Positions 1 to 9,641 are shown, counted from the stretch's first letter. The stretch: DNA of 57,369 nt from Thermodesulfobacteriaceae bacterium (GCA_015494065.1 WGCA01000019.1:1-57369); one strand, 5' to 3'. The notes: a model not told the origin generated them from the sequence alone. Made by a program: numbers and translations.

Positions 1-1468
1 CCTTTGAATAGCAACGGTGAGTAGAGCGGTAGGCAGGCACGTAGTGAAAGGTATGCCAGAAAAGCCCTTGGTTATAGGCGGGCTTGTCTTCTTGGGTGTG
101 GTAAATGTCGATATCGTAGACGTGGCGGGCAAGCTCCGCGGCCAGCTTAAACCATAAACCTTCGCCTCTTCTCAAATACTGGAGTAAAAAGCTATAAAGC
201 AGGTCATACTGGTTGTTGTAGTGCGAGACGATGGGCTCTTTGCTTTGATTGAAGGCGTTTTCGTGGTCAGCGTAGACGTCACCAAAATGGCGCCAGCCAT
301 ATTCGTCAATGATTTCCCGTTTAACCAGAAAAGAGTTTGGGCCGTATACGGCCTCGTCGATAATTTTTTGGTGTAAGGGATGGCTTTCGCTCTCCGAAGT
401 GAAATAAAAAATGGTCTTGGTCTGGGTTAAGTATTGAGGGTCAAATTTTACGATCGCAGGGGAAAAGACCCAGCTTAAGTCCCGGCCGTCTAATGAGAAC
501 CAGACCGTATGGGTTTTTTGTTCCCCACCTTGTATTTCGTGAAGATCGGGAAATTCTTTGGGAAAAAGAGAAACTTCTAAATTTTTTCCTTTAAAGTGCA
601 AAGATTTGGGAAAATTTTGCCAAAAATAGGGGACGGTCAGGGAAAAGCAAAAGTTATCTCCCCTGAAATAAACCGCAGGCTGGGCCCTTTTACCGTAAAA
701 AGTCTCCCCTTCGGTTTGTAACTTAAACCCACAGAAACGCAGGGGCACTTCCCCCAGGCGATTCACGTGGTTTTGCGAAAGCCAGTTTTGGCCCCCACTT
801 GATTCCTGATAGAGGCAGAATTCTTTTACCTCCCGCAAAGGGTCTTCGGGGGAGATTTTTAAGAAAAGCTTTCCCTTGCATGGGAGAAGGAAATTTAGGG
901 CCAATTCCTTTAGATAAAGGGAGCCTTTGTCTCCCAGGTCCCAGTAGCCACCAGGGTGGCGCGCCCGGTGAGGATTGCGTAGGGAAAGATCGAGTCGAAA
1001 AAGGGAAAGTGTCGGGTAAAAGTGCAAATATTCAAAAATTTCAAGCCTTTTGCGCCGGGAAAAATGGATTTCCCCCACTCGCAAATAACAGGTCCTTACC
1101 GGGCCTGTTTCGGGGACCCTCGTGGTCACCAATTCAGGGGTGTGTCTTTTTCCTTTTTCGTCGAGGAGGTAGAGGTGAAAAATTTGCGGGCAAGGAGGAA
1201 TATCCCTTTGAAGGGCTGCCTTTTGAGGTCTTAAGAAGAGCTGGTAGTCTCCTTCGGCCTCCGGGACAAAGTCAAGCAGGACCCATTTGACGCTTCCGTC
1301 TGGCCAGTGGCAAAGGGCTCTGGCCTGGGTGGTAAAAATTTTTCCTTCTTTTGTAACGCTAAGGTTTTTTAGGTCTTTAGGAAGGAGTTTTCCTCTGGCT
1401 AAAGGGATACCAAAAGTTAGCGGCTGCGGAGCTTTTAAATTTTCGACCCGAAACTCAACCAAAGTCAT
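1..1468 (-). CDS. RIFT-barrel (PcRGLX/YetA-like) protein, 3' end beyond window
   Basis: An open frame runs on the minus strand from an ATG at 1468 to the window edge, about 489 codons with no stop, so the C-terminus lies outside. The first 70 residues follow the N-terminal RIFT-barrel domain of exo-rhamnogalacturonan-lyase-like (PcRGLX/YetA) proteins: a VTFGIPLARG-like strand and the signature WPDGSVKWVLLDF near residue 56. The middle is rich in aromatic and beta-strand residues. The part near the edge, with HxxDIDIYHT and GLFWHTFHY, looks like the start of an alpha/alpha toroid. No signal peptide is seen. The Shine-Dalgarno signal is weak (GAGGG about 20 nt upstream), so the start is probable only. 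A role in sugar-polymer metabolism is inferred from the family. No substrate can be named. Confidence 0.6.
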   Translation of the reverse strand, partial: MTLVEFRVENLKAPQPLTFGIPLARGKLLPKDLKNLSVTKEGKIFTTQARALCHWPDGSVKWVLLDFVPEAEGDYQLFLRPQKAALQRDIPPCPQIFHLYLLDEKGKRHTPELVTTRVPETGPVRTCYLRVGEIHFSRRKRLEIFEYLHFYPTLSLFRLDLSLRNPHRARHPGGYWDLGDKGSLYLKELALNFLLPCKGKLFLKISPEDPLREVKEFCLYQESSGGQNWLSQNHVNRLGEVPLRFCGFKLQTEGETFYGKRAQPAVYFRGDNFCFSLTVPYFWQNFPKSLHFKGKNLEVSLFPKEFPDLHEIQGGEQKTHTVWFSLDGRDLSWVFSPAIVKFDPQYLTQTKTIFYFTSESESHPLHQKIIDEAVYGPNSFLVKREIIDEYGWRHFGDVYADHENAFNQSKEPIVSHYNNQYDLLYSFLLQYLRRGEGLWFKLAAELARHVYDIDIYHTQEDKPAYNQGLFWHTFHYVPAYRSTHRCYSK

Positions 1469-1521
1469 CGGTGTTAAATTTTAGAAATCTTTCCCTCTTA
1501 AAACAACGAAATTCGCCCTTC

Positions 1522-2889
1522 TCATTTCTTTTTCAGGCGGGCGGCGAAGAAGCCGTCAAGGTCGTGGCGGTGCGGGTAGGTGCGGAGAAAGCCCTCTTTG
1601 TCCACAAGTTCTCTGGCCTCGGCCGGCAGAACTTTTTGGGCGTTTTCTAGCTGAAAGTCCGGGTTTTTTTCCAAAAATTTGGCCACTACTCCTTCGTTTT
1701 CTTCCGGCTCAAGGCTGCAGGTAGCGTAAACCAGCGAGCCTCCCCTTTTTACCAAGGGGGCCAGGGAAGTGAGTAGGTTTAACTGTTTTTCCGGTACCCG
1801 GACCAGGTCTTCCTGCGTCCTGGCCCACTTGATATCCGGGTGCCGGCGGATGACGCCGGTCCCGGTGCAGGGGGCGTCCACCAGGATGCGGTCAAAAAAC
1901 TGGCCTCCAAGTTTTTCTATGGCCTTGGTGGCGTCACCGGTAATTATTTCCACGTTGGTCACCCCGAGCCGCCTGGCGTTTTCTTCCAGCCGCTTGAGCC
2001 GCCAGGAAAGGACGTCCATGGCGTAAATGCGCCCGGTATTGCGCATCAACTGGGCCAGGTGGGTGGTCTTGCCCCCCACCCCGGCACAGGCGTCAAGGAT
2101 CCGCTCCCCTGGCTGCGGGGCTACCAGGTAGCTTACCAGCTGGCTGGCCTCGTCCTGGACCTGGAGCCACCCCACTTTAAAGGCCTTAAGGTTGGTGATA
2201 CGGCCTTGAAAACCACGAAGCACAATGCCGTCAGGGCTGTACCGGCAGGGGGCAGCTTCGGGTATTTCGGCTTTCAGGTAAAGGAGAAGCTGGGCCCTGG
2301 TGACCCGCAGGGTGTTTACCCTCACCACCAGGACCGGCCTTTCGTTCCCCGCTTTCAAAAGGGCCTCGGCTTCTTCTGGCCCAAAACGGCTAACCCACCG
2401 TTCCACCAGCCAGCGCGGGTAGGAATAACGCACCGCAAGATAGCCGATGAGGTCCATCTCTTTGGGGGGGAGGGGGATTTGGTCTTTTTGGCGGGCGAGC
2501 TCCCTCAACACGGCGTTCACGTAATTGACGATCCACTGCCCACGCCGCTTTTTCTTGAGAATTTTTACGGTTTCGGCCACCGCGGCTTGGACAGGTACCC
2601 TGGTGAAAAGGAGCTGGTAAGCCCCCAGGCGCAAAGCGTTGCGCACTTCAGGGTCTAATTTTTCCAAGGGTTTTTCACTGATCCGTCCCAGCAGGTAATC
2701 GATATAGGCCAGGTGACGCACGACCCCGTTGATTAATTCCGCTACCAGGCCCTGGTCCCGCGGATCTGGCAACACGCTCTTGTCAAGGACTTCGGTAAGT
2801 ACTTCGTCAAGCAAAGGTTTTTTGACTTCCCAGCGAATAAGGACCTTAAGGGCCATGGCCCTGGGGTTTCTCCGCGGAAGTTTGGGCAT
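1522..2889 (-). CDS. rsmB: 16S rRNA (cytosine-967-C5)-methyltransferase RsmB
   Basis: SAM-dependent RNA methyltransferase that makes m5C967 in 16S rRNA. The 455-residue protein has an N-terminal NusB-like RNA-binding domain (about 1-140) and a C-terminal Rossmann methyltransferase. Motif I is DACAGVGGKT (266-275), motif IV DAPCTGTG with Cys341, and motif VI YATCSLEPEENE with Cys391, the expected nucleophile. Both cysteines of the two-cysteine m5C mechanism are present. Length matches E. coli RsmB (429). The gene is monocistronic in appearance and diverges from the thioesterase gene. A TTGGCT-17-TATGTT promoter lies 41 bases upstream. Confidence 0.95.
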   Translation of the reverse strand: MPKLPRRNPRAMALKVLIRWEVKKPLLDEVLTEVLDKSVLPDPRDQGLVAELINGVVRHLAYIDYLLGRISEKPLEKLDPEVRNALRLGAYQLLFTRVPVQAAVAETVKILKKKRRGQWIVNYVNAVLRELARQKDQIPLPPKEMDLIGYLAVRYSYPRWLVERWVSRFGPEEAEALLKAGNERPVLVVRVNTLRVTRAQLLLYLKAEIPEAAPCRYSPDGIVLRGFQGRITNLKAFKVGWLQVQDEASQLVSYLVAPQPGERILDACAGVGGKTTHLAQLMRNTGRIYAMDVLSWRLKRLEENARRLGVTNVEIITGDATKAIEKLGGQFFDRILVDAPCTGTGVIRRHPDIKWARTQEDLVRVPEKQLNLLTSLAPLVKRGGSLVYATCSLEPEENEGVVAKFLEKNPDFQLENAQKVLPAEARELVDKEGFLRTYPHRHDLDGFFAARLKKK

Positions 2890-2929
2890 TCCCTCTCCTT
2901 TAAGTCCTCAAATTCTTGGCCAAGATTTA

Positions 2930-2958
2930 AACATAAAAAGGCCGAGTTTGTGAGCCAA
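2930..2958 (-). promoter_or_regulatory. candidate sigma-70 promoter for rsmB
   Basis: On the minus strand TTGGCT (2958-2953) is separated by 17 bases from TATGTT (2935-2930), 41 bases before the rsmB ATG. The match is partial, so this is a plausible promoter only. Confidence 0.35.
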
Positions 2959-3018
2959 AAATGCCGGGGAGCAAATTACTTGGCTTGGGCCGGCTTTCAA
3001 GTTAGGGTTTAGGGTGGA

Positions 3019-3447
3019 ATGGACAAGGTGGTAAAGGTCCCCTATCGCGTCATTTATGGTGACACCGATTGCGGCGGGGTGGTCTATTACGCACACTACC
3101 TGCGGCTTTTTGAGATCGGCCGGACAGAGCTTCTGCGCCAAAACGGCCTTACTTACCGCCAGATCGAAAGGGAAAAGGGCCTGATACTGCCGGTAGTAGA
3201 ATCTTACGTGCGTTACCGAAGCCCGGCCCGTTATGACGACGTCCTAGAAATTGAGACCAAAATAGTTGCCCTCCACCGCTTCAAGGTACGTTTTGACTAC
3301 GTCATTTACCGGGAAGAAAAGCCCATCGTTTACGGTTTTACCGTGCACGCCCCCATAAATAAAGAAGGGCGCCTGGTCAAATTTCCCGATGACGTTTACC
3401 ATCATCTGGAAGGGCTTTTGGTATCAAGTGATTTTGAGAATCAATAA
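3019..3447 (+). CDS. ybgC: YbgC-type acyl-CoA thioesterase
   Basis: Single hot-dog-fold thioesterase of the YbgC/4-hydroxybenzoyl-CoA thioesterase family, 142 residues, full length. The active-site strand and helix read GDTDCGGVVYYAHYLRLFE (residues 14-32). The Asp of the DxxGVVYYA motif is the catalytic residue in the family. YbgC proteins hydrolyse short acyl-CoA or acyl-ACP. In proteobacteria the gene often sits with tol-pal, but here no tol-pal genes are nearby, so the physiological substrate is open. The ATG follows AGGGTGGA. The gene ends just before the strong rpsU promoter. Confidence 0.85.
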   Translation: MDKVVKVPYRVIYGDTDCGGVVYYAHYLRLFEIGRTELLRQNGLTYRQIEREKGLILPVVESYVRYRSPARYDDVLEIETKIVALHRFKVRFDYVIYREEKPIVYGFTVHAPINKEGRLVKFPDDVYHHLEGLLVSSDFENQ

Positions 3448-3479
3448 TGAACAGGGCTTCATTTTTTGATCCCTTTTTG

Positions 3480-3507
3480 TTGACACCCTCACCAAGGGTG
3501 TTATTAT
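3480..3507 (+). promoter_or_regulatory. rpsU operon promoter with inverted repeat in the spacer
   Basis: TTGACA (3480-3485), 16-base spacer, TATTAT (3502-3507). The spacer and the end of the -35 contain a perfect inverted repeat, ACACCCT (3483-3489) and AGGGTGT (3495-3501), with a 5-base loop. This is one of the best sigma-70 consensus matches in the window and lies 43 bases before the rpsU start. The repeat could be an operator or a coincidental hairpin. Confidence 0.7.
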
Positions 3508-3549
3508 GCTTTGCGTCGTAACTACTAAAAAATGGAGGGAGGGAGTTTT

Positions 3550-3756
3550 TTGGCAGGGGTAATCGTACGCGAGGATGAGCCCTTTGAGCAGGCGTTGAAG
3601 CGGTTTAAGAAGGCCTGTGAAAAGGCGGGCATCCTCTCCGAAATCAAAAAGAGAGAATACTACGAGAAACCCAGTGTCCGGCGCAAGAAAAAGTTGATGG
3701 CCGCCCGTAAGCGCCTGCTTAAGCGCCTTAAGCGCATGAAACAAAGAGAGTATTAG
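3550..3756 (+). CDS. rpsU: 30S ribosomal protein S21
   Basis: Small basic ribosomal protein S21, needed for base pairing of 16S rRNA with the mRNA leader. I start it at TTG 3550 (68 aa), giving a protein beginning [19 protein letters not shown], as in the family. An in-frame ATG at 3532 would add six residues, but that ATG sits inside the GGAGGGAGGG ribosome binding site (3535-3543), which is correctly spaced for the TTG. The C-terminal half is Arg/Lys rich ([15 protein letters not shown]), typical of S21. It is the first gene of the rpsU-mutS2-dnaG-rpoD cluster and is followed by a strong hairpin that may terminate part of the transcripts. Confidence 0.93.
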   Translation: MAGVIVREDEPFEQALKRFKKACEKAGILSEIKKREYYEKPSVRRKKKLMAARKRLLKRLKRMKQREY

Positions 3757-3766
3757 GGAGTTTTTA

Positions 3767-3803
3767 GGCCCGGTTTCCCGCAAGGGGACCGGGCCTTATT
3801 TTT
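3767..3803 (+). terminator. intrinsic terminator or attenuator between rpsU and mutS2
   Basis: A GC-rich stem GGCCCGGT...ACCGGGCC (3767-3795) is followed by TTATTTTTG. It stands 12 bases before the mutS2 ATG, with no clear new promoter after it. Partial read-through would make S21 more abundant than the downstream products, as known for the E. coli rpsU-dnaG-rpoD operon. Confidence 0.8.
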
Positions 3804-3814
3804 GCCTTCAAGGC

Positions 3815-6154
3815 ATGAAAACCTACAGCCTCGAAAAACTAGAATTTCCTCAAATCAAAGCCCATCTTGTTGCCGAAGCCCGGACCGAACAAGGCAAATT
3901 TCGCTTAAAAGAGCTGGTTCCCGAGACGGATTTTTCCCTCCTTGAAGAAGAAGTCGCCAAAGTTTACGAAATGACCCGGGTTTTGGCCCAGGCGGGCCGC
4001 CCCCCTATCCCGGAGCTTGAGGCGCTGGCTCCGTTACTCAAGCGGGCGGAAAAGGGTGGCGTTTTGGGGGTGGCCGAGGTCCTTCTGGTCAGGCGCTATC
4101 TGATCACAGCCCGGAAATTAAAGGCTTTTTTGCGCCCCCTTAAAGACCTTGTACGGCTTAAGGCCCTGGTCTCTTCCTTGCCGGCGCTTACGGAGCTTTT
4201 TCGCACCTTTGAGCATTATCTTGATGATCGCGGCCTGCGCCCTGAGGCCTCAGATCTTTTAGTCTCTTTGCGCCAAAAGAGAAAGCGGCTTGAAGAGCGC
4301 CTGCGGCAAAGACTTGAAGACTTGTTAAAGCAATACGCCCGGGCCGGGCTTTTGCAGGAAGAAATTATTACCAAGAGGCGGGAGCGCTACGTTTTTCCCG
4401 TAAAAGCAGAGGCCAGAGGAAAAGTGCCGGGCATCCTCCATGACGTGTCGGCCAGCGGGGCCACGGTTTTTATTGAGCCTCTTGAGATCGTAACCATAGA
4501 AAATGAGCTTGAAGCCTTGAGGCAGGCCGAAAGACGCGAAATAGAAAGGTTGCTCAAAGAGCTTTCTGAAGAGATCGCCCGCTTCACCTCTGAGCTTTAT
4601 CTCCTGGAAGAGATACTGGCAGAACTTGACGTCTTACAGGCCAAAGCAAGTTTGGGGGCCAAATTAGGGGGGAGTCTTCCCAAGCTCAAACCAGCGGGTG
4701 AGATCAAACTCAAAGAGGCGGCGCACCCCCTGCTTTTGCTCTCTGGCCGGGCTGTGGTCCGGAACGATTTCCTTTTTCCTACTGAAAAACCCGTGGCCAT
4801 CTTAAGCGGGCCTAATATGGGGGGTAAGACCGTGGCCCTTAAGACCCTGGGGCTGCTCCTGGTGATGGCCCAGTGCGCCCTGCCCATCCCCGCGGCCCCG
4901 GAGAGCGAGCTTCCGGTGTTTAAAGAAATCTTCGTTGATCTCGGGGACGAGCAGGATCTTGTAGCACATGAAAGTACCTTTTCGGCCCACGTCAAGCGGC
5001 TCAAAGAGGCCATTGAGCTCGCCGGACCCGGCGTCCTTTTTCTCCTGGACGAAATCGGCCGGGGGACGGCGCCTGAAGAAGGGGCCGCCTTGGCCATGGC
5101 GGTTATCGAGGAGCTCTATGGAAAAGGGGCCCGGGTCTTGGCCACCACCCATTACGAGGCCTTGAAAGTCTTTTCCTTGACTAAAGACTGGGTCTTACCC
5201 CTGGCCGTTTCCTTTGACGAAGAGACGGGAAGGCCAAATTATAAGCTCCTATATGGCCTTTCAGGGCTCTCGCTTGGGCTTCGGCTGGCGGAGAACCTGG
5301 GTCTTCCTGCCCATCTCGTGGCCCGGGCCAAGCGCTATCTTGGGCGCGGAGAAGAGCATTTTGCCGAAGTGCTGGCCGCCCTCAAAAGAGAGCTTGAAGC
5401 CCTCAAGCAGGAAAGAGAAGCCCTGGCCCGGGAAAGGGAAGAGCTTTCTGCCCAGAAAGAATTTTATTTGAGAGAAAAGCAGGCCCTTAAAGAAGAGTTT
5501 TCCGCCCGCAAAAGGGCTTTAGAGCGGGAATTTGAAAAGCGGCTTGGTCTTCTTGAGAAGCGTTTTGAAGAGTTCTTGCGCACCCTGGAAGAAAAAAGGC
5601 TTAAGGAAAAGAAGGCCAGGTTGGCCTTTGGTTCCTTTTTAAAAGAAAGGGTAAAAGAATTTTCCCCTTCTCCTGCCCAGGAGGAAGGACCTTTGCGCCC
5701 TGGGGCGCGGGTCAAGCTGAAGGGGCTCGGGCAGGAGGGCCGTATTTTGCGCCTTAAGGGGCAGGTGGCGGAGGTCCAGCTTGGTCCTTTCCGGGTAGAA
5801 GTGGACACAAAAGATCTTATAGTATTACCAGAAGAAGGTCCCAGACCGCCCCGGTCTGAAAGCTTTAAGGTCGTGGCGGAAAAAGAGGCCCCGGAGGCGG
5901 TCAATTTAATCGGCTACACCGTGGAGGAGGCCCTGCGAGAATTGGACAAGGTCTTAGACCGGGCCTTCCTGGCAGGTAAGGCCAGGCTCACCATCATCCA
6001 CGGTCTGGGGACCGGGCGTTTGCTCAAAGCCATCCGGGAATATTTGAAAGGGCACGTACAGGTAGCTTCTTTGCGTCCGGGAAGCCCTCTGGAAGGAGGG
6101 GAGGCGGTAACCGTAGTTGAACTGGCCGCCAAAGGGGGGCGGGGTGGGGCTTAA
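3815..6154 (+). CDS. mutS2: endonuclease MutS2 with Smr domain
   Basis: MutS-family ATPase with a C-terminal Smr nuclease domain, 779 aa, close to the usual 780. MutS2 acts on recombination intermediates or on collided ribosomes, depending on the species studied. Seen here: a helical core/lever region (1-300), Walker A GPNMGGKT near 331, Walker B FLLDEIGRGTAP near 410, the ATTHY signature, a long Glu/Arg coiled coil (about 510-630), a small KOW-like beta segment (640-690) and a Smr domain with IHGLGTGRL near 728. It lacks the mismatch-recognition N-terminus of MutS. Its position between rpsU and dnaG suggests co-transcription with them. The dnaG start overlaps its end. Confidence 0.95.
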   Translation: MKTYSLEKLEFPQIKAHLVAEARTEQGKFRLKELVPETDFSLLEEEVAKVYEMTRVLAQAGRPPIPELEALAPLLKRAEKGGVLGVAEVLLVRRYLITARKLKAFLRPLKDLVRLKALVSSLPALTELFRTFEHYLDDRGLRPEASDLLVSLRQKRKRLEERLRQRLEDLLKQYARAGLLQEEIITKRRERYVFPVKAEARGKVPGILHDVSASGATVFIEPLEIVTIENELEALRQAERREIERLLKELSEEIARFTSELYLLEEILAELDVLQAKASLGAKLGGSLPKLKPAGEIKLKEAAHPLLLLSGRAVVRNDFLFPTEKPVAILSGPNMGGKTVALKTLGLLLVMAQCALPIPAAPESELPVFKEIFVDLGDEQDLVAHESTFSAHVKRLKEAIELAGPGVLFLLDEIGRGTAPEEGAALAMAVIEELYGKGARVLATTHYEALKVFSLTKDWVLPLAVSFDEETGRPNYKLLYGLSGLSLGLRLAENLGLPAHLVARAKRYLGRGEEHFAEVLAALKRELEALKQEREALAREREELSAQKEFYLREKQALKEEFSARKRALEREFEKRLGLLEKRFEEFLRTLEEKRLKEKKARLAFGSFLKERVKEFSPSPAQEEGPLRPGARVKLKGLGQEGRILRLKGQVAEVQLGPFRVEVDTKDLIVLPEEGPRPPRSESFKVVAEKEAPEAVNLIGYTVEEALRELDKVLDRAFLAGKARLTIIHGLGTGRLLKAIREYLKGHVQVASLRPGSPLEGGEAVTVVELAAKGGRGGA

Positions 6155-7856
6155 AGAAGCGGCCCGGCAGATAAAAGAAACCGCCAATATCGTAGACCTT
6201 ATTGCAGAACACGTTAATCTTAGACGGAGTGGGCGTAACTATATCGGTCTCTGTCCCTTTCACGAAGACCGCAAACCCTCTTTCGTGGTGAACGAAGAAA
6301 GGCAGATCTTTCACTGTTTTGGTTGTGGGGCCGGGGGAGATGTGATCGCCTTTTACATGAAGTTTCACAATCTCGCCTTTGGTGAGGCGATACAGGAACT
6401 TGCCCGGCGTTTTGGGATCCCCCTCTCTTTGGAAAAAAGTGAGCCCTCCTCCGAAAAGCGCACCGCACTCTTTGAGATTAACGAAAAGGCCAAACGCTTT
6501 TACGAGCACCTTTTGTGGGGGGCCAAAGCCGGAGAGGAGGCGCGAGCCTACCTGGCCAGCCGGGGGCTTTCAGAAAAGACGGCCAGGCTTTTCGGACTGG
6601 GCTTTGCCCCGACTTCTTTTGACAGCCTCACCTCCCATTTGCGCCTGGCCGGGGCAGACCTCGCCCTGGCGGCTGAAGCCGGCCTGCTGGTGCCAAGGGA
6701 AGACGGCTCTTTTTATGACCGTTTCCGGAACCGTTTGATGTTCCCCATCTTTGACAGCAACAACCGGGTGGCCGGGTTTGGGGGGCGTATTCTGGGTGAG
6801 GGGGAGCCCAAATACCTGAACACCCCCGAGACCCCTGTTTATCATAAAGGCTCCATCCTTTACGGCTTAGCGCAGACCAAAGGGGCGATTCGGGCGGCAG
6901 GTTTTGGCTTCGTGGTGGAGGGATATTTTGATCTGCTCTCCCTCTACGACAAAGGGGTCAAAGAGGTGGTCGCCACCCTGGGGACCGCACTCACCCCTCA
7001 ACAAGTACGTCTTTTGCGGGGCTTGGCAGCGGAGTGGTATTTGGTCTTTGACGCCGACGAGGCGGGGCTTAAGGCGGCTTTGCGGGCGGCCCCGATCTTT
7101 TTAAACGCCAATCTCTTTCCCAAGGTGGTGGTCCTGCCTGAAGGGGAGGATCCGGACAGCTTCGTTTGTCAGGCCGGGGCTGGTTCTTTTTACGCCTTAC
7201 GCGAAAAGGCCAAAGACATCTTTGATTTCATGCTTGACCTGCTCTCTCAGCGTTACCCGGCTACCCCGGAGGGGAAGTTGGCCCTTTTCAAAGAGCTCAA
7301 ACCCGCTTTTGAGGCCTTAAAAGACCAAATGCTCCTTGAGCTTCAATTGGTAAGGGTGGCGGAACGACTAAAGGTTTCAGAAAGTGCCCTGCGGGCGGCT
7401 TTAAAGGGGGTAGCTAAACCTGCGGTGGAGCGAAGCGCTCCCAAAGAGGCGCGGTCTTACTCCGAGCGCACCCTGGTGGAGTTTGTGATCCACTACCCGG
7501 AGTATCTTTCCGATTTTCTTAAGCTTGGGCTCTTGCGTCATCTTCGGGATGCCAGGCTTAAGGCCCTGGTGGAAATACTTTCCGGTTTCAAAGACGGGTG
7601 CACCCCGGCTGACTTGACCTTGGAAGATCTGGAACTTCAGGCCCTCCTTAGCGAAATTTTGCTCTCTCCGCCCCCCTTTGAAGAGTTTTCCCCGGTGCAG
7701 GTGGCGGAGGATATAAAACGCTGGTTGGCCCGGCAGGAACAGAAAGAAAAACTCGTCTCCTTACTTGAGGCAATAAGGGAGGCCGAGGCCTCGGGGCGCG
7801 AGGAAGAGGCCTTGCGTCTCCTTAGAAAATATCAGGAACTCAGGTGTCAGTGTTAA
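6144..7856 (+). CDS. dnaG: DNA primase DnaG
   Basis: Synthesises RNA primers at the replication fork. From GTG 6144 the protein is 570 aa: CHC2 zinc finger (CPFH...CFGC, about 36-62), RNA-polymerase core, TOPRIM domain (VEGYFD near 257, FDADEAG near 302) and a C-terminal helicase-binding region after about 430. I prefer GTG 6144, preceded by AAAGGGGGGC, because residues from here match normal primase N-termini ([20 protein letters not shown]). The in-frame ATG at 6117 would add nine residues and enlarge the overlap with mutS2 from 11 to 38 bases. The C-terminal region is short and ends in a Glu/Arg-rich helix. Confidence 0.93.
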   Translation: MGLKEAARQIKETANIVDLIAEHVNLRRSGRNYIGLCPFHEDRKPSFVVNEERQIFHCFGCGAGGDVIAFYMKFHNLAFGEAIQELARRFGIPLSLEKSEPSSEKRTALFEINEKAKRFYEHLLWGAKAGEEARAYLASRGLSEKTARLFGLGFAPTSFDSLTSHLRLAGADLALAAEAGLLVPREDGSFYDRFRNRLMFPIFDSNNRVAGFGGRILGEGEPKYLNTPETPVYHKGSILYGLAQTKGAIRAAGFGFVVEGYFDLLSLYDKGVKEVVATLGTALTPQQVRLLRGLAAEWYLVFDADEAGLKAALRAAPIFLNANLFPKVVVLPEGEDPDSFVCQAGAGSFYALREKAKDIFDFMLDLLSQRYPATPEGKLALFKELKPAFEALKDQMLLELQLVRVAERLKVSESALRAALKGVAKPAVERSAPKEARSYSERTLVEFVIHYPEYLSDFLKLGLLRHLRDARLKALVEILSGFKDGCTPADLTLEDLELQALLSEILLSPPPFEEFSPVQVAEDIKRWLARQEQKEKLVSLLEAIREAEASGREEEALRLLRKYQELRCQC

Positions 7857-7881
7857 ACAAAAATTTGAGAGGGAGGGGTTT

Positions 7882-9558
7882 ATGGGAGACCTCACCAAAG
7901 AATTGGCCGGCCTTAAGGGTTTTGAGGAGGGGCGCCGGGTAAAACATCTTTCCGTTATGAAACCCTTGGCGGCCCAATTAGAAGAAGTGGCGGACCTGGT
8001 GGAAAATTTGGAAGTGAAGGCGGTCGCCGAGGAGAAGCTTGAAGAATTGACCGAAGAGGTAATCGAAGAAATCTCCCGCTCTGACCCGGTGAAACTCTAT
8101 TTGAAAGAGATGGGCCAGGCCCGGCTTCTTTCCCGGGAAGAAGAAGTAGAAGTAGCCAAGGTCATCGAAGAGGGGGAACACCAGGCCTTAGCCGCCGCGG
8201 TCAAGGCCCGGGGTACCGTGGCCGAAATTTTAAACATTTGCGAAGAGTTTTTTGCCGGGCGCCTTAAGGCCAGAGAGATCGTGCGTGACCTGGATGACTG
8301 TTTCACCGACGAAGAGGAGGAAGTGGAGGAGCGCAACCAGGGGCTTAAGGGTCTTCTTTTAGAAGTGAGAAGCCTGGCCCGGGAGTTGCTAAATTTAGAG
8401 GCAGAGGTGGTTTCCTTAAAGGACAAAAAGGCCCGTTTAAGGCTCCGGCAAAGGATAAACAAGTTGAGGGAAGAAGTCTTGGTACGACTCCTTCAGGTTC
8501 GCCTGGACAAGCGTTGCCTGGAGCGCCTGACCGCACCCGTCCTCAAAGCCTTTGAGGAGATCCGCCGCGCTCGTAAGGAACTTGAAGCCTGTGAAAGGGA
8601 ATCCGGCCACTCCCTGCCCCGGCTGGTGGCCTATTTTTCCCGGACTAACGGACATTTTGGCGAGATCGAAAAGGCCGCCCACAAGTTGGGTTTGAATATT
8701 AACCAGTTTTTGGAATTCAGAGCCCGTTACCTCCTGGCCAAAAAGGCGATCAAAGAAGCAGAAGAACGTTGCGGGCTTTCGGCCAAAAAACTCGAAGCGG
8801 TGGCCAAAGAAGTGGAGCTTGGCCTTTTTAAGGCCCGTCAGGCCAAAGAAGAGCTGATAAAGGCCAATCTGCGTCTGGTAGTCTCCATCGCTAAAAAATA
8901 TACCGGAAGGGGCCTACAATTCCTGGACCTCATCCAAGAAGGTAACATCGGGCTTATGAAAGCGGTGGAAAAATTTGATTATCGCCGGGGTTACAAGTTC
9001 AGCACCTACGCCACCTGGTGGATTAGGCAAGCCATTACCCGGGCTATCGCTGACCAGGCCCGCACTATCAGGATCCCCGTCCACATGATCGAGACCATCA
9101 ACAAACTGGTCCGGGTGTCTCTTCAGATCTATCAGGAAACCGGCCAGGAACCCACGCCGGAAGAGATTGCGGCCCGGATGGAACTGCCGGTGGAGAAGGT
9201 GCGCAAGATACTCAAAATTGCCAAAGAGCCCATTTCGCTGGAAACCCCCATTGGGGAAGACGAAGATTCCCACCTGGGTGACTTTATCGAGGACCCCCGG
9301 GTGCCGGCCCCGGATCAGGTAGCGGTCTCTTTGAGCCTCATTGAACAGACCCGAAGGGTGCTTGCCACCCTTACTCCGCGGGAAGAAAAAGTGCTGCGTA
9401 TGCGTTTCGGTATAGGTGAGAGGGGGGAACACACCCTTGAGGAAGTGGGGCGGGAGTTCAAGGTGACCAGGGAGCGGATCCGCCAGATTGAGGCCAAGGC
9501 CTTGCGCAAGCTGCGTCACCCCAGCCGGAGTCGTAAGCTGCGCTGTTTCATCAAATAG
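7882..9558 (+). CDS. rpoD: RNA polymerase primary sigma factor RpoD
   Basis: Housekeeping sigma-70, 558 aa. Region 1.1 is reduced to about 65 acidic residues. Region 1.2 begins at [12 protein letters not shown] large non-conserved helical insert runs from about 110 to 310. Region 2 contains [12 protein letters not shown] (near 328) and the -10 recognition helix around [14 protein letters not shown] (near 376). Region 3 follows. Region 4 has the -35 helix-turn-helix [22 protein letters not shown] (about 519-540), written here only as a motif name. The start follows GGGAGGGG. It closes the macromolecular synthesis operon. The TTGACA/TATAAT-like promoters found in the window fit recognition by this factor. 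Confidence 0.96.
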   Translation: MGDLTKELAGLKGFEEGRRVKHLSVMKPLAAQLEEVADLVENLEVKAVAEEKLEELTEEVIEEISRSDPVKLYLKEMGQARLLSREEEVEVAKVIEEGEHQALAAAVKARGTVAEILNICEEFFAGRLKAREIVRDLDDCFTDEEEEVEERNQGLKGLLLEVRSLARELLNLEAEVVSLKDKKARLRLRQRINKLREEVLVRLLQVRLDKRCLERLTAPVLKAFEEIRRARKELEACERESGHSLPRLVAYFSRTNGHFGEIEKAAHKLGLNINQFLEFRARYLLAKKAIKEAEERCGLSAKKLEAVAKEVELGLFKARQAKEELIKANLRLVVSIAKKYTGRGLQFLDLIQEGNIGLMKAVEKFDYRRGYKFSTYATWWIRQAITRAIADQARTIRIPVHMIETINKLVRVSLQIYQETGQEPTPEEIAARMELPVEKVRKILKIAKEPISLETPIGEDEDSHLGDFIEDPRVPAPDQVAVSLSLIEQTRRVLATLTPREEKVLRMRFGIGERGEHTLEEVGREFKVTRERIRQIEAKALRKLRHPSRSRKLRCFIK

Positions 9559-9597
9559 CAAAGAAAGGCGGCTTTTTAGCCGATAAGATAGGGAGAG

Positions 9598-9625
9598 TTG
9601 ACAAAAAGCAGGGTGAGGCTACATT
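9598..9625 (+). promoter_or_regulatory. tRNA-Met promoter
   Basis: TTGACA (9598-9603), 16-base spacer, TACATT (9620-9625), 16 bases before the mature tRNA 5' end. The perfect -35 and the position make it the promoter of the tRNA, independent of rpoD. Confidence 0.75.
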
Positions 9626-9641
9626 TTTAGATGCGATATGT

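Noticed and set aside
799-1290. Open frame of 163 codons on the plus strand
   Set aside because: It is antisense to a minus-strand frame with clear RIFT-barrel motifs and has low-complexity, Pro/Gly-rich content.
1840-2658. 272-codon open frame on the plus strand
   Set aside because: It lies wholly antisense to rsmB, whose motifs are intact. Its composition is that of a shadow frame.
2959-2996. GCCGG...CCGGC pairing before the thioesterase gene as a riboswitch
   Set aside because: Only five strong pairs with a large unpaired loop and no match to a known riboswitch core.
9569-9582. CGGCT-TTTT-AGCCG hairpin after rpoD as terminator
   Set aside because: Only a 5-bp stem with no T tract; the tRNA promoter follows at once. 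It may be a pause site but cannot be supported.
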